Below the pieces are notes generated by a model that saw only the letters and a program-made list of their open reading frames with translations, did not search any database and was not told the DNA's origin. 64,000 nucleotides of DNA from Dirofilaria immitis (lineage: Eukaryota > Nematoda > Chromadorea > Rhabditida > Onchocercidae), in the NCBI GenBank assembly GCA_024305405.1, contig JAKNDB010000098.1, positions 2,870,501-2,934,500 on the forward strand. The letters are read 5' to 3'. The position numbers were made by a program, and so were the translations under genes. How positions within the stretch are numbered: the first letter of the stretch is position 1; every line of letters begins with the position of its first letter. Shown piece by piece: positions 25,301 to 38,779 of the stretch.

Positions 25301-28300
25301 ATTATTTTGGCGAAAAAAATTACAATTTTTCCATTTTGATTATTTTATAATTTCAAAATTTTAATTTTGTCAATTTTTAAATTTTTTTTTTTGAAAAAAA
25401 TTATAAACAAAATAATCAATCATTTGAACTTTTTTTTTTCAAATAAGAAAAAATTACTTAAAATGCTATCTACTTTTTTGTTTTTCTTAAATATAACACT
25501 TTGTAATGAAGCTAGAACAATCATTAATTGATCATTGATTGATTCGTAAATTTTGATCAATATATTAGCGAATTATTTGTAAATCAATCGAATAATTAAT
25601 GAATTTAATAAATTAATAAATTCTTGTTGTGAAATAATTTTATTTAGGCTTTTTTTTATTTTTTAATTTTTATTAAAAATTTTATTTAAGCAAATTTAAG
25701 CGTTGAATAGCAATAATATTGATTAATAGGAATTAGAATAATAATTAATATTGAATAATTAATAACAAAATAATTAATATTATATCAAAATAATAAACTA
25801 ACCTGTGGTGGTAATAATCTACTCAATTTCAATCGTGCTAATTCATTTTTAGTTTCCGAAGCAATTCGTCTAATCAGTTTAATCATTGCTTCTTTGCAAA
25901 GATGATATTCATTGCATACGATCAATAATGTTACAACTTGATCAATCTTTAATGTGCTAAAAAAAAAAACATTTTCAATATCATATCAAATTTTTATCAA
26001 ACAACTCTTTTTATAATAGAATAAGAAGCAAAAATCTTTTCGATACTGTAATTAATAATTGCTAACATTTCTGATACTGTAACTAACCGTACCATCGTTC
26101 TAGGATTTACTCGAAATATGTTATTTCCGATTACGGAATTCAAGATCTTTTAATACTGTGTTGTGAAATTTAATTAATATCACATCAAATTTTATCAATC
26201 AAAACATTGAAAATATAAAAATTTTTATATAGCAAAATTAGAATTAAAAATTTTTTCCGTACTGTAATTGGTTTTGCTAGCATTTTTTGATACTGTAACT
26301 AACTGTACCATCATTTTAGAATTTGAAACATTTCATTTCTGATCACAGAATCAGCATTTTTCAATACAGTGATATGAAACCTAATTGAATATTTTTGATT
26401 TTGCATAGCAGAATCTGAATTGATATTATAAACTTTGTTAATCTTTATTATCATGCAGAATATATCATTTTTGATAACAAAATCAGAAGTATTTTAGTAT
26501 TATAATTAACCTTTTAATGTTGATAAGACTTGAACATCTCATTTTTTTCATTCTTTACTTTTTTTCGAATTTGAAAGTTTTTATTACTGTAATTATCATT
26601 GCTATTATATAAAATTTATCTAAGTATTTCACTAAAATCTACTTCTGATAATAATTCTTCATAATCATCGTGTGTATTATCACTATGGGAAATGTTATCA
26701 ATATCAGTCAAAAAATTATTCTACAATGTTAAACAGAATAAAACTTTAAAAAAGAAAAATGACAGAATTTTAAAAATGAAATTTTTGGTAAAACACATAT
26801 ATCTTACTTTTTATTTTCATTAAAATTTTCTTTGATAATAATTGCTTATTAATCATTATCATTGTGGAAAATGTTATCAATGTCATTCATGCATTATCAC
26901 TATGCAAGATGTTATCAATGTCAATGCAAAACATGCTATACAATGTGATATAGAATAAAACTTTAAAAAACAATATCGAAAAATAAAAACAAAATTTTGC
27001 AAATCAAATTTCTAGTAAAAAATATATAAATATTAGTTTTTATTAAATAATAATTAAAACTAATTATTATATTGATTATTTCATTATTTTAATATTTAAA
27101 TTAAAATTTTTTTCTCTATCCAAATACTCAATCAATTTTTTTCTCATAAAAATTATTTTTAATTTGTTTATTTTTAGAACAAAATTCAAAGAAGTCATCT
27201 ATTTATTTGTTATCGTCAAAAAGTAAAAACGATTAATTAAATTAAAAAATGTCTGAATGATAAAGATAAGAATTTATCAATAACAATAGCAATAACAAGA
27301 AATAGGCATATAATTTAATCGCTTCGTCTTGAAACAAAACGATTATTTTAATTAAAAATTTTTATTTTTAAATTAAAAAAATCGATAAAATTTTGCTTTA
27401 GCAAAAAAATAAAAGAAAAAACGAAAGAAATGGCTAATTTAATTTTCCATTTTATCGAAATATTTTATTTTTTTTCGCAGTAAAATAATAGCTAATAATA
27501 AAAGGTATAAAATTAAATTTTAATTCTTTTCAAAAAAAAATTTTTTATTTTTAATTTAAAAAAAAATTACAAATTTTGAATATATTATTATATGATGAAA
27601 TTATTAATTATTTGGGAAAAAAATAAATTATCGATTATTTACCGAATATCATTTTAAATTATTAATTATTTGAGTAAATTATTGATTATTTAAGTATCAT
27701 TTTTACTTTTATTTTTTATTTTTGTTTCACATTTAATTCTTAATTGGTTTCGTAAATTTCGATTCAAATTATTGCAAATATTATATTAATTATTTGAGTA
27801 AATTATTAATTATTTAAGTATCATTTTTTACTTTTGTTTTTTATTTTTTGTTTCACATTTAATTCTTAATTGGTTTCGTGAATTTCGATTCAAATTATTG
27901 CAAATATTATATTAATTATTTGAGTAAATTATTAATTATTTAAGTATCATTTTTACTTTTATTTTTTATTTTTGTTTCACATTTAATTCTTAATTGGTTT
28001 CGTGAATTTCGATTCAAATTATTGCAAATATTATATTAATTATTTGAGTAAATTATTAATTATTTAAGTATCATTTTTACTTTTATTTTTTATTTTTGTT
28101 TCACATTTAATTCATAATTTTCACATTTAATTCATAATTAGTTTCGTGAATTTCGATTCAAATTATTGCAAATATTATATTAATTATTTGAGTAAATTAT
28201 TAATTATTTAAGTATCATTTTTTACTTTTATTTTTATTTTTGTTTCACATTTAATTCATAATTTTCACATTTAATTCATAATTAGTTTCGTGAATTTCGA

Positions 28301-31300
28301 TTCAAATTATTGCAAATATTACATTAATTATTTGAGTAAATTATTAATTATTTAGGTATCATTTTTTACTTTTATTTTTTATTTTTGTTCCACATTTAAT
28401 TCTTAATTACTTTAGTGAATTCTATTTCGATTCAAATTATTGCAAATATTATTCGGATGATGAAATTAATATGAAATTATTAATTTAATATAAAATTTTT
28501 TTAACTCTCACATTAACTAAATAATATATTATTATTGATTTAGTAAGGCGATTAATGTTGAAATTTAATGAGTAATTTTTTTATTCATCTAAAATTTTTA
28601 CCTACAATAATTAGTAATTATTCATTAATTTTATATAGAATATTTGAATTTCAATAATTGATAAATGTTAAATTTAATTAACAATTGTTTAATTAATTAT
28701 TAATCATTTAATTAGCAATTGCTTAAATGACTTCAAATAATTGAAATTATTGAAGTGATTAATTAATCATCTGACAGTTGTTTGGATTACTAATAATCAT
28801 CAATCAATAATCGTTCAAAATAGATTTCAAATAATTAGAATTGCTAGAATAATTGAATAATTACTCAAAATGATTTCAAATAATTGGAATTGCTGAAATA
28901 CTTAAATAATCACTCGGAACTGTTTCAAATAATTGGAATTGTTTGAGTAATAATTAATTGATAATTATTAATTAATCGGTCATTCAAAATGATTTTAAAT
29001 AATTGGAACTGTTGGAATAATTGAATAATTACTCTAAAATGATTTTAAATAATTGGAATTGCTAGAATATTTAATTACTTAATTTCGCTCAAAATGATTT
29101 CAAATAATTGGAATTGCTGGAATAATTGAACAATTACTTAAAATGATTTTAAATAATTGGAAATGCTAATCAAAATAATTCCAAATAATTGGAATTGCTA
29201 GAATAATTGAATAATTACTTAAAACAATTTTAAGTAATCGGAATTGCTGGATAATTGAATAATTACTTAAAATGATTTCAAATAATTGGAATTGCTGGAG
29301 TAATTGAGTAATTACTTAAAATGGTTCCACTCGAAATGATTTCAAATATTTGAAATTATATGAGTGATTAATAATTGTTCAAAATGATTTTAACGAATCG
29401 ATATAATCATTAACCATTTCATAATATCGTAATTCGAATTGCTTATTTTTTTTCGCTTCCTTTATTAAAGATTAGCTTCTAGCAAATAATTAAATTTATT
29501 TAAAATAACAATTTCTTTCATATAAAAAGAAAACCATGTCAATATCATCAATTGAAAATAATTCTTAAAACTTACTTCAAATCGCATTTGTTTACGACAA
29601 ATTCTTCGCATGCATCAATTAATGTACTCACTTGATATTTTTTGATAAGCGAAGTACTGTCGCAAAATTATTCTCTAAAATATCACATCTTCTCAAAAAG
29701 AAAAAAATAACACATAGGTTAAAAAAGTTTTCAAACGATTACTTTTTTTTTCCATTCTTATTTTATCATCAATTTATTAAGTGATAATTTAAAAACAGAA
29801 AAAAAAATTCATGTGATTATGCATAATCATTTTTTATCAGAAGAGCAAAAAAAAAAAAAAACTAAGTTGCATAATTAAGTATAATTGTTTTATCATAATT
29901 AAGCATAATTATTTTTTTATCAGAAAGATAAGAAATTATATAATCAAGCAGAAAAATCATATATGATCATAACTACGATCATATTGCTATTGATTTTTAT
30001 TGTAGAATGATTTTGCTCAATCATATAATTAATTTCATCTGATAAAGATTTGATAATGAAAGAAATCTACCTAATCTGATAAGGATCAAATAACGGAAAA
30101 ATTTTGCTCAATTATATAATTTCAGTCGTTCTGCTAAAAAAAAAAATAAAGCATTCATATTTTAAATTTTAAAATTTTAAATTTATTAGCATTTTTACAA
30201 TTTGCAATTATCAAAACGAATATTATTATTGATTGATAAAAAATAAAAATAAGAATATAATTTGCAATTATCAAAACGAATATTATTATTGATTGATAAA
30301 AATAAAAATAAGAATATTTGTTCATTTTTTTTTTTTTCATACAAACAAATTATCAAATAATTTTTTTTTTTTAGTAAAAAAATAATAAATCGAATATTTC
30401 TAAAATTAATTATATATTAAAACGTCGAATTTAATACCTTTTTTTTTTTTTTTTTATTTAAAAAATTTCTGCTAAAAATTATATTTGAAATTAATTATTA
30501 ATTTCATTTTAACATTTTATGAATAATAATAATTGTGAGAAAAATTTTTTTTTCTTTTCAATTTTTCAATTTGAAAAAAATGAAAAAAAAAAGAAAAGAA
30601 AAGAAAATGCAAAAATTCTCAAATTAAATGTAAAAATGGAAAAAGAAAAAAGAAAAGTAATAACTTTTTAAAAATTGCAAAATTTCAAAAAAAAAATTAA
30701 ATTAAAAAGTAGCAAAAACGAAAAAAAAAAGAAATTCAATTAAATTTAAATTTGTAAAAAAAAAAAAAAAAAAAAGAAAATTTTTCATTTAACTAAACTT
30801 TTCATTCATAAAATAAATATATTTCGATGGGAAATAAAATTTGCAAATAATTTCATTTCTTTTTTTTCCTTTTTTTTTTTTCCTAAAATAAATTATCTTT
30901 CGATAAAAATGAATAAAATATATTTTGTACTTTTTTTTTTTTTTTTTTGTTTCACATTTTTAATTTTACATAAATTTTAAAATTTAAAATTTGCAACAAA
31001 TTAAAAGATTGTTAAGGGGAAAAAAAAATGAAAAGTTAAAAATTGATAGAAATTGCTAACTAACCATCAATAAGTTTTGCATCATTGCAACAATTTAAAA
31101 ATATCGCAATATCATTGCTACTTTCATCAACAATTTCACGTAACGGTTGATTATCATTAGTAATTGCGCTTGTTGATGAATTATTCTCGAGATCAATCAT
31201 TATACGTGCAAAAATTGGTGATAATTTTGCAATAATTGTTGATTCGATAATGAATAAACGATCTTTTACAAGTAAACGAAGTGGTCGTTCAATATTTGAT

Positions 31301-31336
31301 GTTGATGTTTGCGGTTGTGATACTAATGTACGTTGC

Positions 31337-31370
<34 letters not shown>

Positions 31371-31419
31371 GATGTTGATGTTGATATTGATGTTGATATT
31401 GATATTGATGATGATCCAT
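22362..31419 (-). CDS. BTB/POZ protein with C-terminal Cys/His cluster
   Basis: Five exons: 31065-31419 (ATG at 31419; 31443 is an alternative), 29576-29674, 25803-25956, 24215-24373 and 22362-22476 (stop TAG at 22362-22364), about 290 residues. Residues 1-45 are Gln/His-rich with a run of 13 Gln. A BTB/POZ fold follows (RPLRLLVKDRLFIIEST, LREIVDESSNDIAIFLNCC, then ENNFATVLRLSKKYQ and VSTLIDACEEFVVNKCDL). BTB domains dimerise and often recruit Cullin-3. The rest is helical, with LKIDQVVTLLIVCNEYHLC, then CEMC, and CKEHWLCNKC near the end: a possible zinc-binding C-x2-C / C-x2-H-x3-C-x2-C. I do not recognise the full architecture. Exon 2 lacks one base in the A6 run at 29638-29643. Exon 5 has a run of five at 22467-22471 that is one too long or two too short to keep the frame. 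Introns are 1.4-3.6 kb. Confidence 0.68.
23690..24080. repeat. Degenerate (AAATG)n block
   Basis: About 390 bases of 'aatgaaatgaaat' and 'gaaatatgaaatggaatga' variants in the last BTB intron. It keeps a minus frame open that is not protein-coding. Confidence 0.8.
24368..25112. repeat. Large imperfect inverted repeat
   Basis: Left arm about 24370-24710 and right arm about 24829-25112 are recognisable reverse complements, including the non-trivial words 'gtatggctactctt' / 'aagagtaaccatac', 'tgttattgtt' / 'aacaataaca' and 'gttgcctatataactgcaa' / 'ttgcagttatattggcaac'. The loop is about 115 bases. The left arm begins at the acceptor of the fourth BTB exon. Confidence 0.75.
26020..26560. repeat. 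Degenerate repeat, about 210 bp x 3
   Basis: Copies share 'ttttcgatactgtaatta', 'gatactgtaactaac', 'accatcgttctag' and 'catttctgatcacagaat', in the second BTB intron. Confidence 0.6.
27690..28450. repeat. Satellite, about 120-150 bp x 6
   Basis: Near-identical copies contain 'attatttgagtaaattatta', 'gtttcacatttaattcttaa' and 'gtttcgtgaatttcgattca'. Some copies have an internal 20-base duplication. Confidence 0.9.
28740..29350. repeat. About 55-bp tandem repeat
   Basis: About eleven copies of 'aataattggaattgctggaa' plus 'taattgaataattactt'. Confidence 0.8.
31332..31371 (-). repeat. CAA/CAG run coding polyglutamine in the BTB protein
   Basis: Twelve to thirteen CAA codons with one CAG, flanked by alternating CAT-CAA (His-Gln) codons. 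It is in frame in the first BTB exon. Confidence 0.85.
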
Positions 31420-31571
31420 TATTATTTCAGCTACTGAGATCATTACTTAAATATTAAAAACGTTATATGTTGATGATAATAATGATGATGATGATTCATT
31501 ATTATTTTAGCTACTGAGATCATTACTAAAATATTAATGACGTCAATGTTGATGATGACGATGGTGATGGA

Positions 31572-31615
<44 letters not shown>

Positions 31616-31622
31616 ATGATGA

Positions 31623-31663
<41 letters not shown>

Positions 31664-31700
31664 TCATTATTATTTCAGCTATTGAAATCATTACTAAAAA
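31420..31700 (-). repeat. Copies of the BTB first-exon start with (CAT)n filler
   Basis: Going upstream in transcript sense, the segment 'ctactgagatcattac' plus the ATG-containing word recurs near 31430, 31510 and 31680, separated by ATG/ATC trinucleotide runs. Each copy would again encode M-I-S-[VI]-A-[EK]-I-I-M-N/D-H-H. Only the innermost copy is joined to the BTB frame. Confidence 0.6.
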
Positions 31701-32089
31701 TATTAAAAATATATATTTTTGATAAAAACTTTTTTCCACTTTAATTTAAAAAAACTTTACTTTATTTCAATGATTTTTGTGCAAGAGAAAGAGAAAAGAG
31801 AAAGAGAGAGAAAGAAAAAAGGACAATAATCTAACGAATAATATTTTTTGTTTACATCTTAACGTATCATTATCATTTTAATTATTTTCAATTATTTTCT
31901 TCAAACATTTCAAATTTAATGATAGGAAAAGTTTTATTGCTAAAATAACTTGGTACATCATCAATTGATAATGCTATGCATTTCTTGTGTTTTCTTTGCG
32001 CTCATTTTGTTAAGCATGTTTTTCTCGACAATTTTATCACAAATAACATTTACGATATTTTAGTTGAAATAGAAAAATATATGAGATAG

Positions 32090-32760
32090 GATAGTGAAAT
32101 AAAACAATATTTGATTATAATTGATATTAATGATAATCCGGATAATGATTATGTTGAATACAACACGAGTGATTATATTACTTGATGTTAAATAATGATT
32201 AAGATGATCGTTATATTGAATATAATGATTATGTTGAATACAACACTAGTGATTATATTACTTGATGTTAAATAGTGATTAGGACGGCCGTTATATTGAA
32301 TATAATGATAATGTGATCAATATTTGACACTAATGATAGTCAGGATAATGAATTATACTAGGCATAAAGATATCGATTATAAATTGATATCAATGACGAC
32401 TAAGATGATAATTATATTGAATTTAGCGATATTGAGTAATTTATTTATTATCAAATGATAACGGAATAGCGATTATATTGAATGCGGTAACATTAATTAT
32501 CTTATTAAACATGATTGAGACAATGATTATGTTAAATAAAAAACGATAGTGATTATATTCTGTTAGCTGATAGCAATGATAATTAGGACAATGATTATAA
32601 TGAACGAAGCGTTATTGATTACATTACTTGGTAACTGATAATAATCAGAATAATGATTACACTGAAATAAAATGGTATACTGATTATATTATTTGATATT
32701 AATAATGATTGCATTGAATATAATGATATATCAAATTATATTCCTCGATATTAATTAATG
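32090..32760. repeat. Degenerate repeat ('gattatattgaatataatga')
   Basis: Irregular copies of 40-110 bases, the longest being a duplicated block with 'atgttgaatacaacac' near 32152 and 32229. Confidence 0.6.
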
Positions 32761-32869
32761 ACAATGATAATCAATGATTTTAATAAGGCATTAATTATTG
32801 AAGATAATAAAGACTCTAATCAATTGTGATGATATGGATTTGAACAATCAAAATTTATTTATTAATCAA

Positions 32870-33150
32870 ATATAATTCGTATCAAATCATTTCCAGTGTT
32901 TTGCTGCTTTTTAATCATAAATGAAAATAATATCGATTTAATCAATAATCAAATATAATTTATATCAAATCATTTCCGGTGTTTTGCTGCTTTTTAATCA
33001 TAAATGAAAATCAGATCAATTTAATCAATAATCAAATATAATTTATATCAAATCATTTCCGGTGTTTTGCTGCTTTTAATCATAAATGAAAATCAGATCA
33101 ATTTAATCAATAATCAAATTTAATTCGTATTAAATCATTTCCAATATTAT
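32870..33150. repeat. Tandem repeat, about 83 bp x 3.5
   Basis: Near-identical copies of 'atcaaatcatttccggtgtt' plus 'ttgctgctttttaatcataa'. Confidence 0.9.
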
Positions 33151-34019
33151 GCTGTTTTATTTTTTTCTTAATGATAAATGAATGATAAAATCATAATTTT
33201 AATCCATAAACGAAAAAAAATTATTGTAACATAAAAAAAAAGAATATTTGTAATGAAATTTTTAGCAAAAAAATTTTAAAGCAAAGGAAAAAATTATTTT
33301 CAAACTTATCATTTCAACTTTTTAACACTTCAAACTTATCACATCCCTTTTGCAATATATATATATATGCATTTTTTTCAAAAAAAAGCAAAAAGAGTGA
33401 AAAAGAAATTGAAAGAAAGGGATGTTTCATACAATTATATAGGAGGAAGAAGATGGAAAGGGAAAAAGAGAGAGAGAGAGAAAGGAAAACAAAAACAAAA
33501 GCCGATTTTTTTGTTTTTAAAAATATTTGAAACATTTTTGAATGTTTACTAAATTGGGCAAAATATTTTTGCTATATTTGTTAAATAAACTTAGACTAAT
33601 TAATTAGCCTAACTACTAGGCTTAATTAGCCTAATTAATAAGCCTAATTAAGAAGCCTAATTAACGGAGTTTAATTAGCTAGTGTTGCTTAAAATATTTG
33701 AGAAAAATAAAAAATTAAAAAAATGAAATTATTGCTAAAAATTTACATTTAAAAAAATTTATCACATTTTTTTTTGATGCATTAAAAAATGTAGAAAAAA
33801 AAGTTAATTATCATTATCATTATCATTATCATTGTTATCATCGTCATCATCATCATTAGCTGCTAAACAAACAAAATATGCCAAATGAAAAAATCACATT
33901 CTAAGCCTATCTATCACAACATAATGAACAAATTGTAATTCAGTCTCATTCAACTTGGCTGCCATGCAAATAGAAACTTGGCCATCAAGCAATAAAACGA
34001 ATGATGGCGAGAGAAAAAG

Positions 34020-34515
34020 AAAGAGGGAGAGAGAGAGAGAGAGAGAGAGTGAGCAAGGATAGAGGAGATGTGTAAAAGTTGTAAACAAGAGAAGGAATTT
34101 TTTTTTAACACTTTTTGATAGACTTAAAAATTTATTGCAATCATATTAACAAACACTTTTCTTTTTTTTTTTTTTTGTTATCTTTTTCTTGTTTTTCAAA
34201 ATACATAAATCCATTCCAATTTATTTATCTCTTTCTCTCGCTTCATTTCTCTCCCTCTCTCTCTCTCTCTCTCTCTTTCTTCTCACCTCTCTTCCCTTTT
34301 TTTTCTCTCTCCCTTTCTCTCTCTTTTGCTTCTTTTCAATAAATATATATTTTAAAAAACAAAAAAAAAAAAACTTTCATCTAGCCGAGATTCTTGAAAT
34401 TTTTCTTTGCCAACATTTTTTTTTTTGAAAAATTGATCAACTAGTGAATAGGAGAGAAAATGATGCAAAGAGAGAGGGAGAAAGAGAGAGAGAGGAGAGA
34501 GGGAGGGAAAAGGAA
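34020..34515. repeat. GA and TC tracts in inverted order
   Basis: (GA)n at 34020-34050, (TC)n at 34245-34325 and (GA)n at 34465-34512. The three tracts are mutually complementary neighbours. Confidence 0.8.
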
Positions 34516-35109
34516 GATGGAATGGATGAAAAAAAAGAAATATAAAATGAAATTTAAATTTAAATTTAAATTTTTAATTAAAAATAAAATTAATTTAAAT
34601 TCTGAACAAAACGAAAATTTCATTCTTTTTTCTTTTATTTTATTTTGGATGAATGAAATGAAATGAAATGAATAAAATTTTATTTTAAAATATATAAAAT
34701 TTTGCGTGACATATAAATATAATTAGAAAATTTCATTTTTTCTTTCTTTTTTTTCTTCGAGAAAAAAAAGGACGGAAAACTTTTTTATTTTTATTTTTTT
34801 GCTCTTTTCCAATTATTCAATGATTTAATCAATTTTTTTTTGCAAGCAAATAATAATTTAGCATTTTGCTTAGATAATTTTCTTTTTTTTTATATTTTTA
34901 AAACTTTGCAAAGTTTAATTTTTCGCATTTATTTTACACCTTTTACTAATTGGTTCATTTTGAAAAAATAATTATTCAAATAATTCGGCTGTTTTTCGTT
35001 TGACTATTTGATAGATTTAAGATATTTAAATTTTTTGTAAATAAAATATGATAGATTTCCTGGGATTAGTTGCTTGCAAAAAGTTTTATTAAATCAAAAA
35101 GAATTTGAC

Positions 35110-35560
35110 ATTAAATAGCTATCGTAGCATTAATTAATTGATAGAGATTAAAATATTAATTACTATCTTATCATTAATTAATCGATACGGCTTGAAATTA
35201 TATAATATCTTATCATCAATCAATCGGCGGCGTTTAAAATTAAAAACTATTTTATCATCAATTAATCAGAAAGATTGAAATTAAGTAATATCTTACTATC
35301 AATTTATTGGCAAAATTTGAAATTAATTAGTATCTTATCATCAATTAATCGGCGGAGTTTGAAATTAAAAACTATTCCATCATCAGTTAATCGGTAAAGA
35401 TTGAAATTAAGTAATATCTTATCATCATTTAATCGATAGAGATTAAAATTAAGCAATATCATATCATCAATTAATTGATAAAGTTTGAAATTAAGTAATA
35501 TCTTATCATCAGTTAATCGATAAAGATTGAAATTAAATGCCATTCTATCATCAACCTAAA
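35110..35560. repeat. About 46-bp tandem repeat x 9
   Basis: Copies of 'tatcttatcatcaattaatc' plus 'gataaagattgaaattaagtaa'. The minus frame (LYRLTDDKILLNFK) is open through periodicity, not as a gene. Confidence 0.85.
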
Positions 35561-36949
35561 CCGTATTAATAATTAATTAAATCGATATAAATTGTCAAAT
35601 CAAATAAGCAAATTGCATAAAAAATTTAACCATTATAGTTATCTTTTTGAACTTAACAAAAATTAGTAGTTTCGGAATTAATATTATTAAATATAATAAT
35701 AATAGTAATGATAATAACAATAATGATAATAATAATAGCAATAGTAATAATAATAGTAACAGCAATAATAATAATAATCATTTTATTCCTCTTAAAATCA
35801 TTTAAGCAATCAAAAATAAATTTTAATCATAATTATTTCGATTTCAAATCCTTTTTAATTCGTTTTTTTTTCTGAAATATACTACGAATATAAAAAGTTC
35901 CAATTATTTTACAAAACTATTAAAATACTTTTATTTTTATTTTACAAAAAATGAAATTTTTAATTGAAATTGTTAATTTGCAAAAAAAAAAATAAAAAAT
36001 AAACGATTTTTCGGCACTTTTTGTTTTTATTTTTTTCAAAATAAAAAAAAAATTATTTCTCGACAAAAACAAAAGAATTACTTTTCGGCAAAACGATAAA
36101 ATAAATAATTTAGGATTTGCAAAGTTTTTTTTTTTTTGATTAAATAATTTAATTTCATATCGTTTAAGTAAATTGATGGAATTTTTTTTTTTTTTAACAA
36201 TTGCATTGAACATTTTCCCAAGAATCAAAACTCATTTTCCCGAGAATCAAAACTCATTTTGTTGAATAAGCAAAAATGTAATTAACGAATAAATCGATAA
36301 AAATTTTGCAAACTAAAATCAACAATGAGTAATTGAGAAAAAAAAAAAAAAACATTTTACAACATTAATCAATCAATAATGTATTTAACGGTAAAAAAAA
36401 AAAAAAACAAAAAAACTTTGCAAGCCTAAATCAACAATGAGTAATCGTTTATGCATTGATCGCTAAAGTAATCGGGTTAAAGTTACATTTTAAATCAACA
36501 AAATATTTGGCCTAAAATTAAATTATCGTTGGTCTTTAAGAAAAATAAGAAATGATTACGAAATACGAAAAAGGCATGATAAAAACTTTTTCAAAAATTA
36601 AACTAACAACAATTTTTAGAAAAATTTTTATAAATATTTCGACGAAAGGAAAGAAAAACAAAAATAAACGAATAAAAAGTTTTTTTTTTTTTGGAAAATT
36701 TTCAAAATTCACTAATACAGTCTTTTTCGTTTTTTTTATTTTTGAAAGAAAAAAACGAAAAGAGAAACAAAAAATCTTTTCAATATTAAAAAATATTATT
36801 TGGCAATAAGAAAAAATTCCGACGGGGGATAAAACTTTGCTTTGTTTTTTTTCTTTTCAATTTTTCTAAAAATATATTCAATATTTGGTTAATGTCGGGA
36901 AATTTTCAATTCCCAAATGTCATAAGTTTTTCATCACAAAACTCAATTA

Positions 36950-37700
36950 TTGAAATTTGTTGAAACTATCAGTCATTTTTATTGATCAATAGAATTGCTG
37001 AAATATTTGATATCATATGGAGATCTTTATGAAATGTATGATAATAGTCGGTATATTTATGAAATTAGTAAAATATTTTTGATATCATATAAATTGATAA
37101 AATTGTTGAAATTTATGAAAAATTTCTTGCCATATAATCGATATTTGATAAATTACTAAAATCACTGCAATTCTCGATATCGAGACATAATTGAAAATTA
37201 TTAAAATATTCGATACATTTGTAAAATTATTAGAATATTTGATATCTCATAGATCTGCTGATATACTCAATATCACAATGATCAATAAAACTGCAGCAAT
37301 GCTCAATACTTGATGAATCAATAAAAAAATCAATGAAAATCTTCTAAATATTCAAAATCTCATAAATCAACAAAAAGCTACTAAAATACTTCGTACCTCA
37401 TAGATCAATGAAGCTGTCAAAATATTCAATATTTTACAAATCAATAAAAATCTCATAAATCAACAAAAGGCTACCAAAATTCTCAATATCTCATAGATCA
37501 ATGAAGCTCAATACTTCATAAATCAATAAATAAAATATTTAAAATCTCATAGATCAATAAAGCTATTAAAAATACTCAATACTTTTAGAAATCAATAAAA
37601 ATCTTGTAAATAAATCAAAATTTCATAAATCAACAAAAAGCTAACTAAAATACTTAAATATTATATAAATGAATAAAGCTATTAAAATAATCGATATTTG
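36950..37700. repeat. Degenerate repeat ('tcaataaaaatctcataaat')
   Basis: Diverged units of about 40-60 bases, also sharing 'gctattaaaatactcaata'. Confidence 0.6.
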
Positions 37701-37839
37701 TATATCTATAAAAATTAGTGAAATATTTGATCAATATATATTTGCAAGTTTAATATTAGCATAAATTTGTGCTATAAGAATAGGAATGAAAAAGAATTAT
37801 TTTAATATTAAATTAAATTATCTTTTAATGCCTGATTGA

Positions 37840-37995
37840 CACAACAATAACAACAACAACAACAACAACAACAATATCAACAACAACAACAAGCAAGCAA
37901 CAACAACAACAATAACAGCAATAACAACAACAGTAACAGCAATAACAACAACAATAACAGCAACAGCAATAACAACAACAATAACAGCAATAGCG
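37840..37995. repeat. (CAA/CAG/ATA) triplet block
   Basis: About 150 bases of 'caacaacaataacagcaata' type triplets. Confidence 0.9.
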
Positions 37996-38779
37996 CTAGC
38001 AATATCAGGCAGCATTATCAGCAAATAAATATCTGAAAACTAATGTCAATGCAAATTCAATCAATCTAAAGCAAATAATATAAAATAAAAGATTTGAAAT
38101 TAGCTTATTTTCCTTCCTCTCTCTCTCTCTCTCGTCTTTTCTTCTTATAAACAACAATATTTCTATTTTATTTTTTTGGCCTAAAAATTGCTTTTATTGT
38201 TGAAAATTATTTTTGTTAGAAATAAAAGGTTTCTGTTATTTAACAAAAAAAAAAAAAAAAAAAAAAGACGAAAACGAAAACGAAAATGAAAGAAGAAAGA
38301 CCTAAGAAAGCTAAGACGCTCTCGAGAATATATGAATATATAAATTGTCCTAAAAATGCGGAATAAAAAAAAATTTAAAAAAGACTTATCATATAAATTG
38401 TCCTATTAATAAAACATTTGTATATTTATTTTTGAAAAAAAAACAAAAAAACAAACAAACAAACAAATAAAAAGGCAATAAAATATATAAAATAGAAAAA
38501 AAATTTTTACATTTTGTTAATTCCTTTTTTTTCTCATAAACAAATACAAAAATTAATTTATAATTTAATTTATTCCAATTTTTTTTGTTAAATTTTTTTT
38601 AAATCAATTTTTAACAAAAATTAAAATTCTTCTTTAATAATTTATAAATTTAAGATAAAGTAAAAGAAAAAAAAATAAGGTAATAATAGAATTTTATAAA
38701 CAATAAATTCAATAGCTCATGAAATGAATAATTTTATTAGATTCTGACGAGACGATATACTAAGAATTTCGTGCTTTCA

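Noticed and set aside
33314..34666. Ser/Leu/Phe-rich and Arg/Glu/Lys-rich frames
   Set aside because: Translations of GA and TC tracts with no splice sites or conserved motifs.
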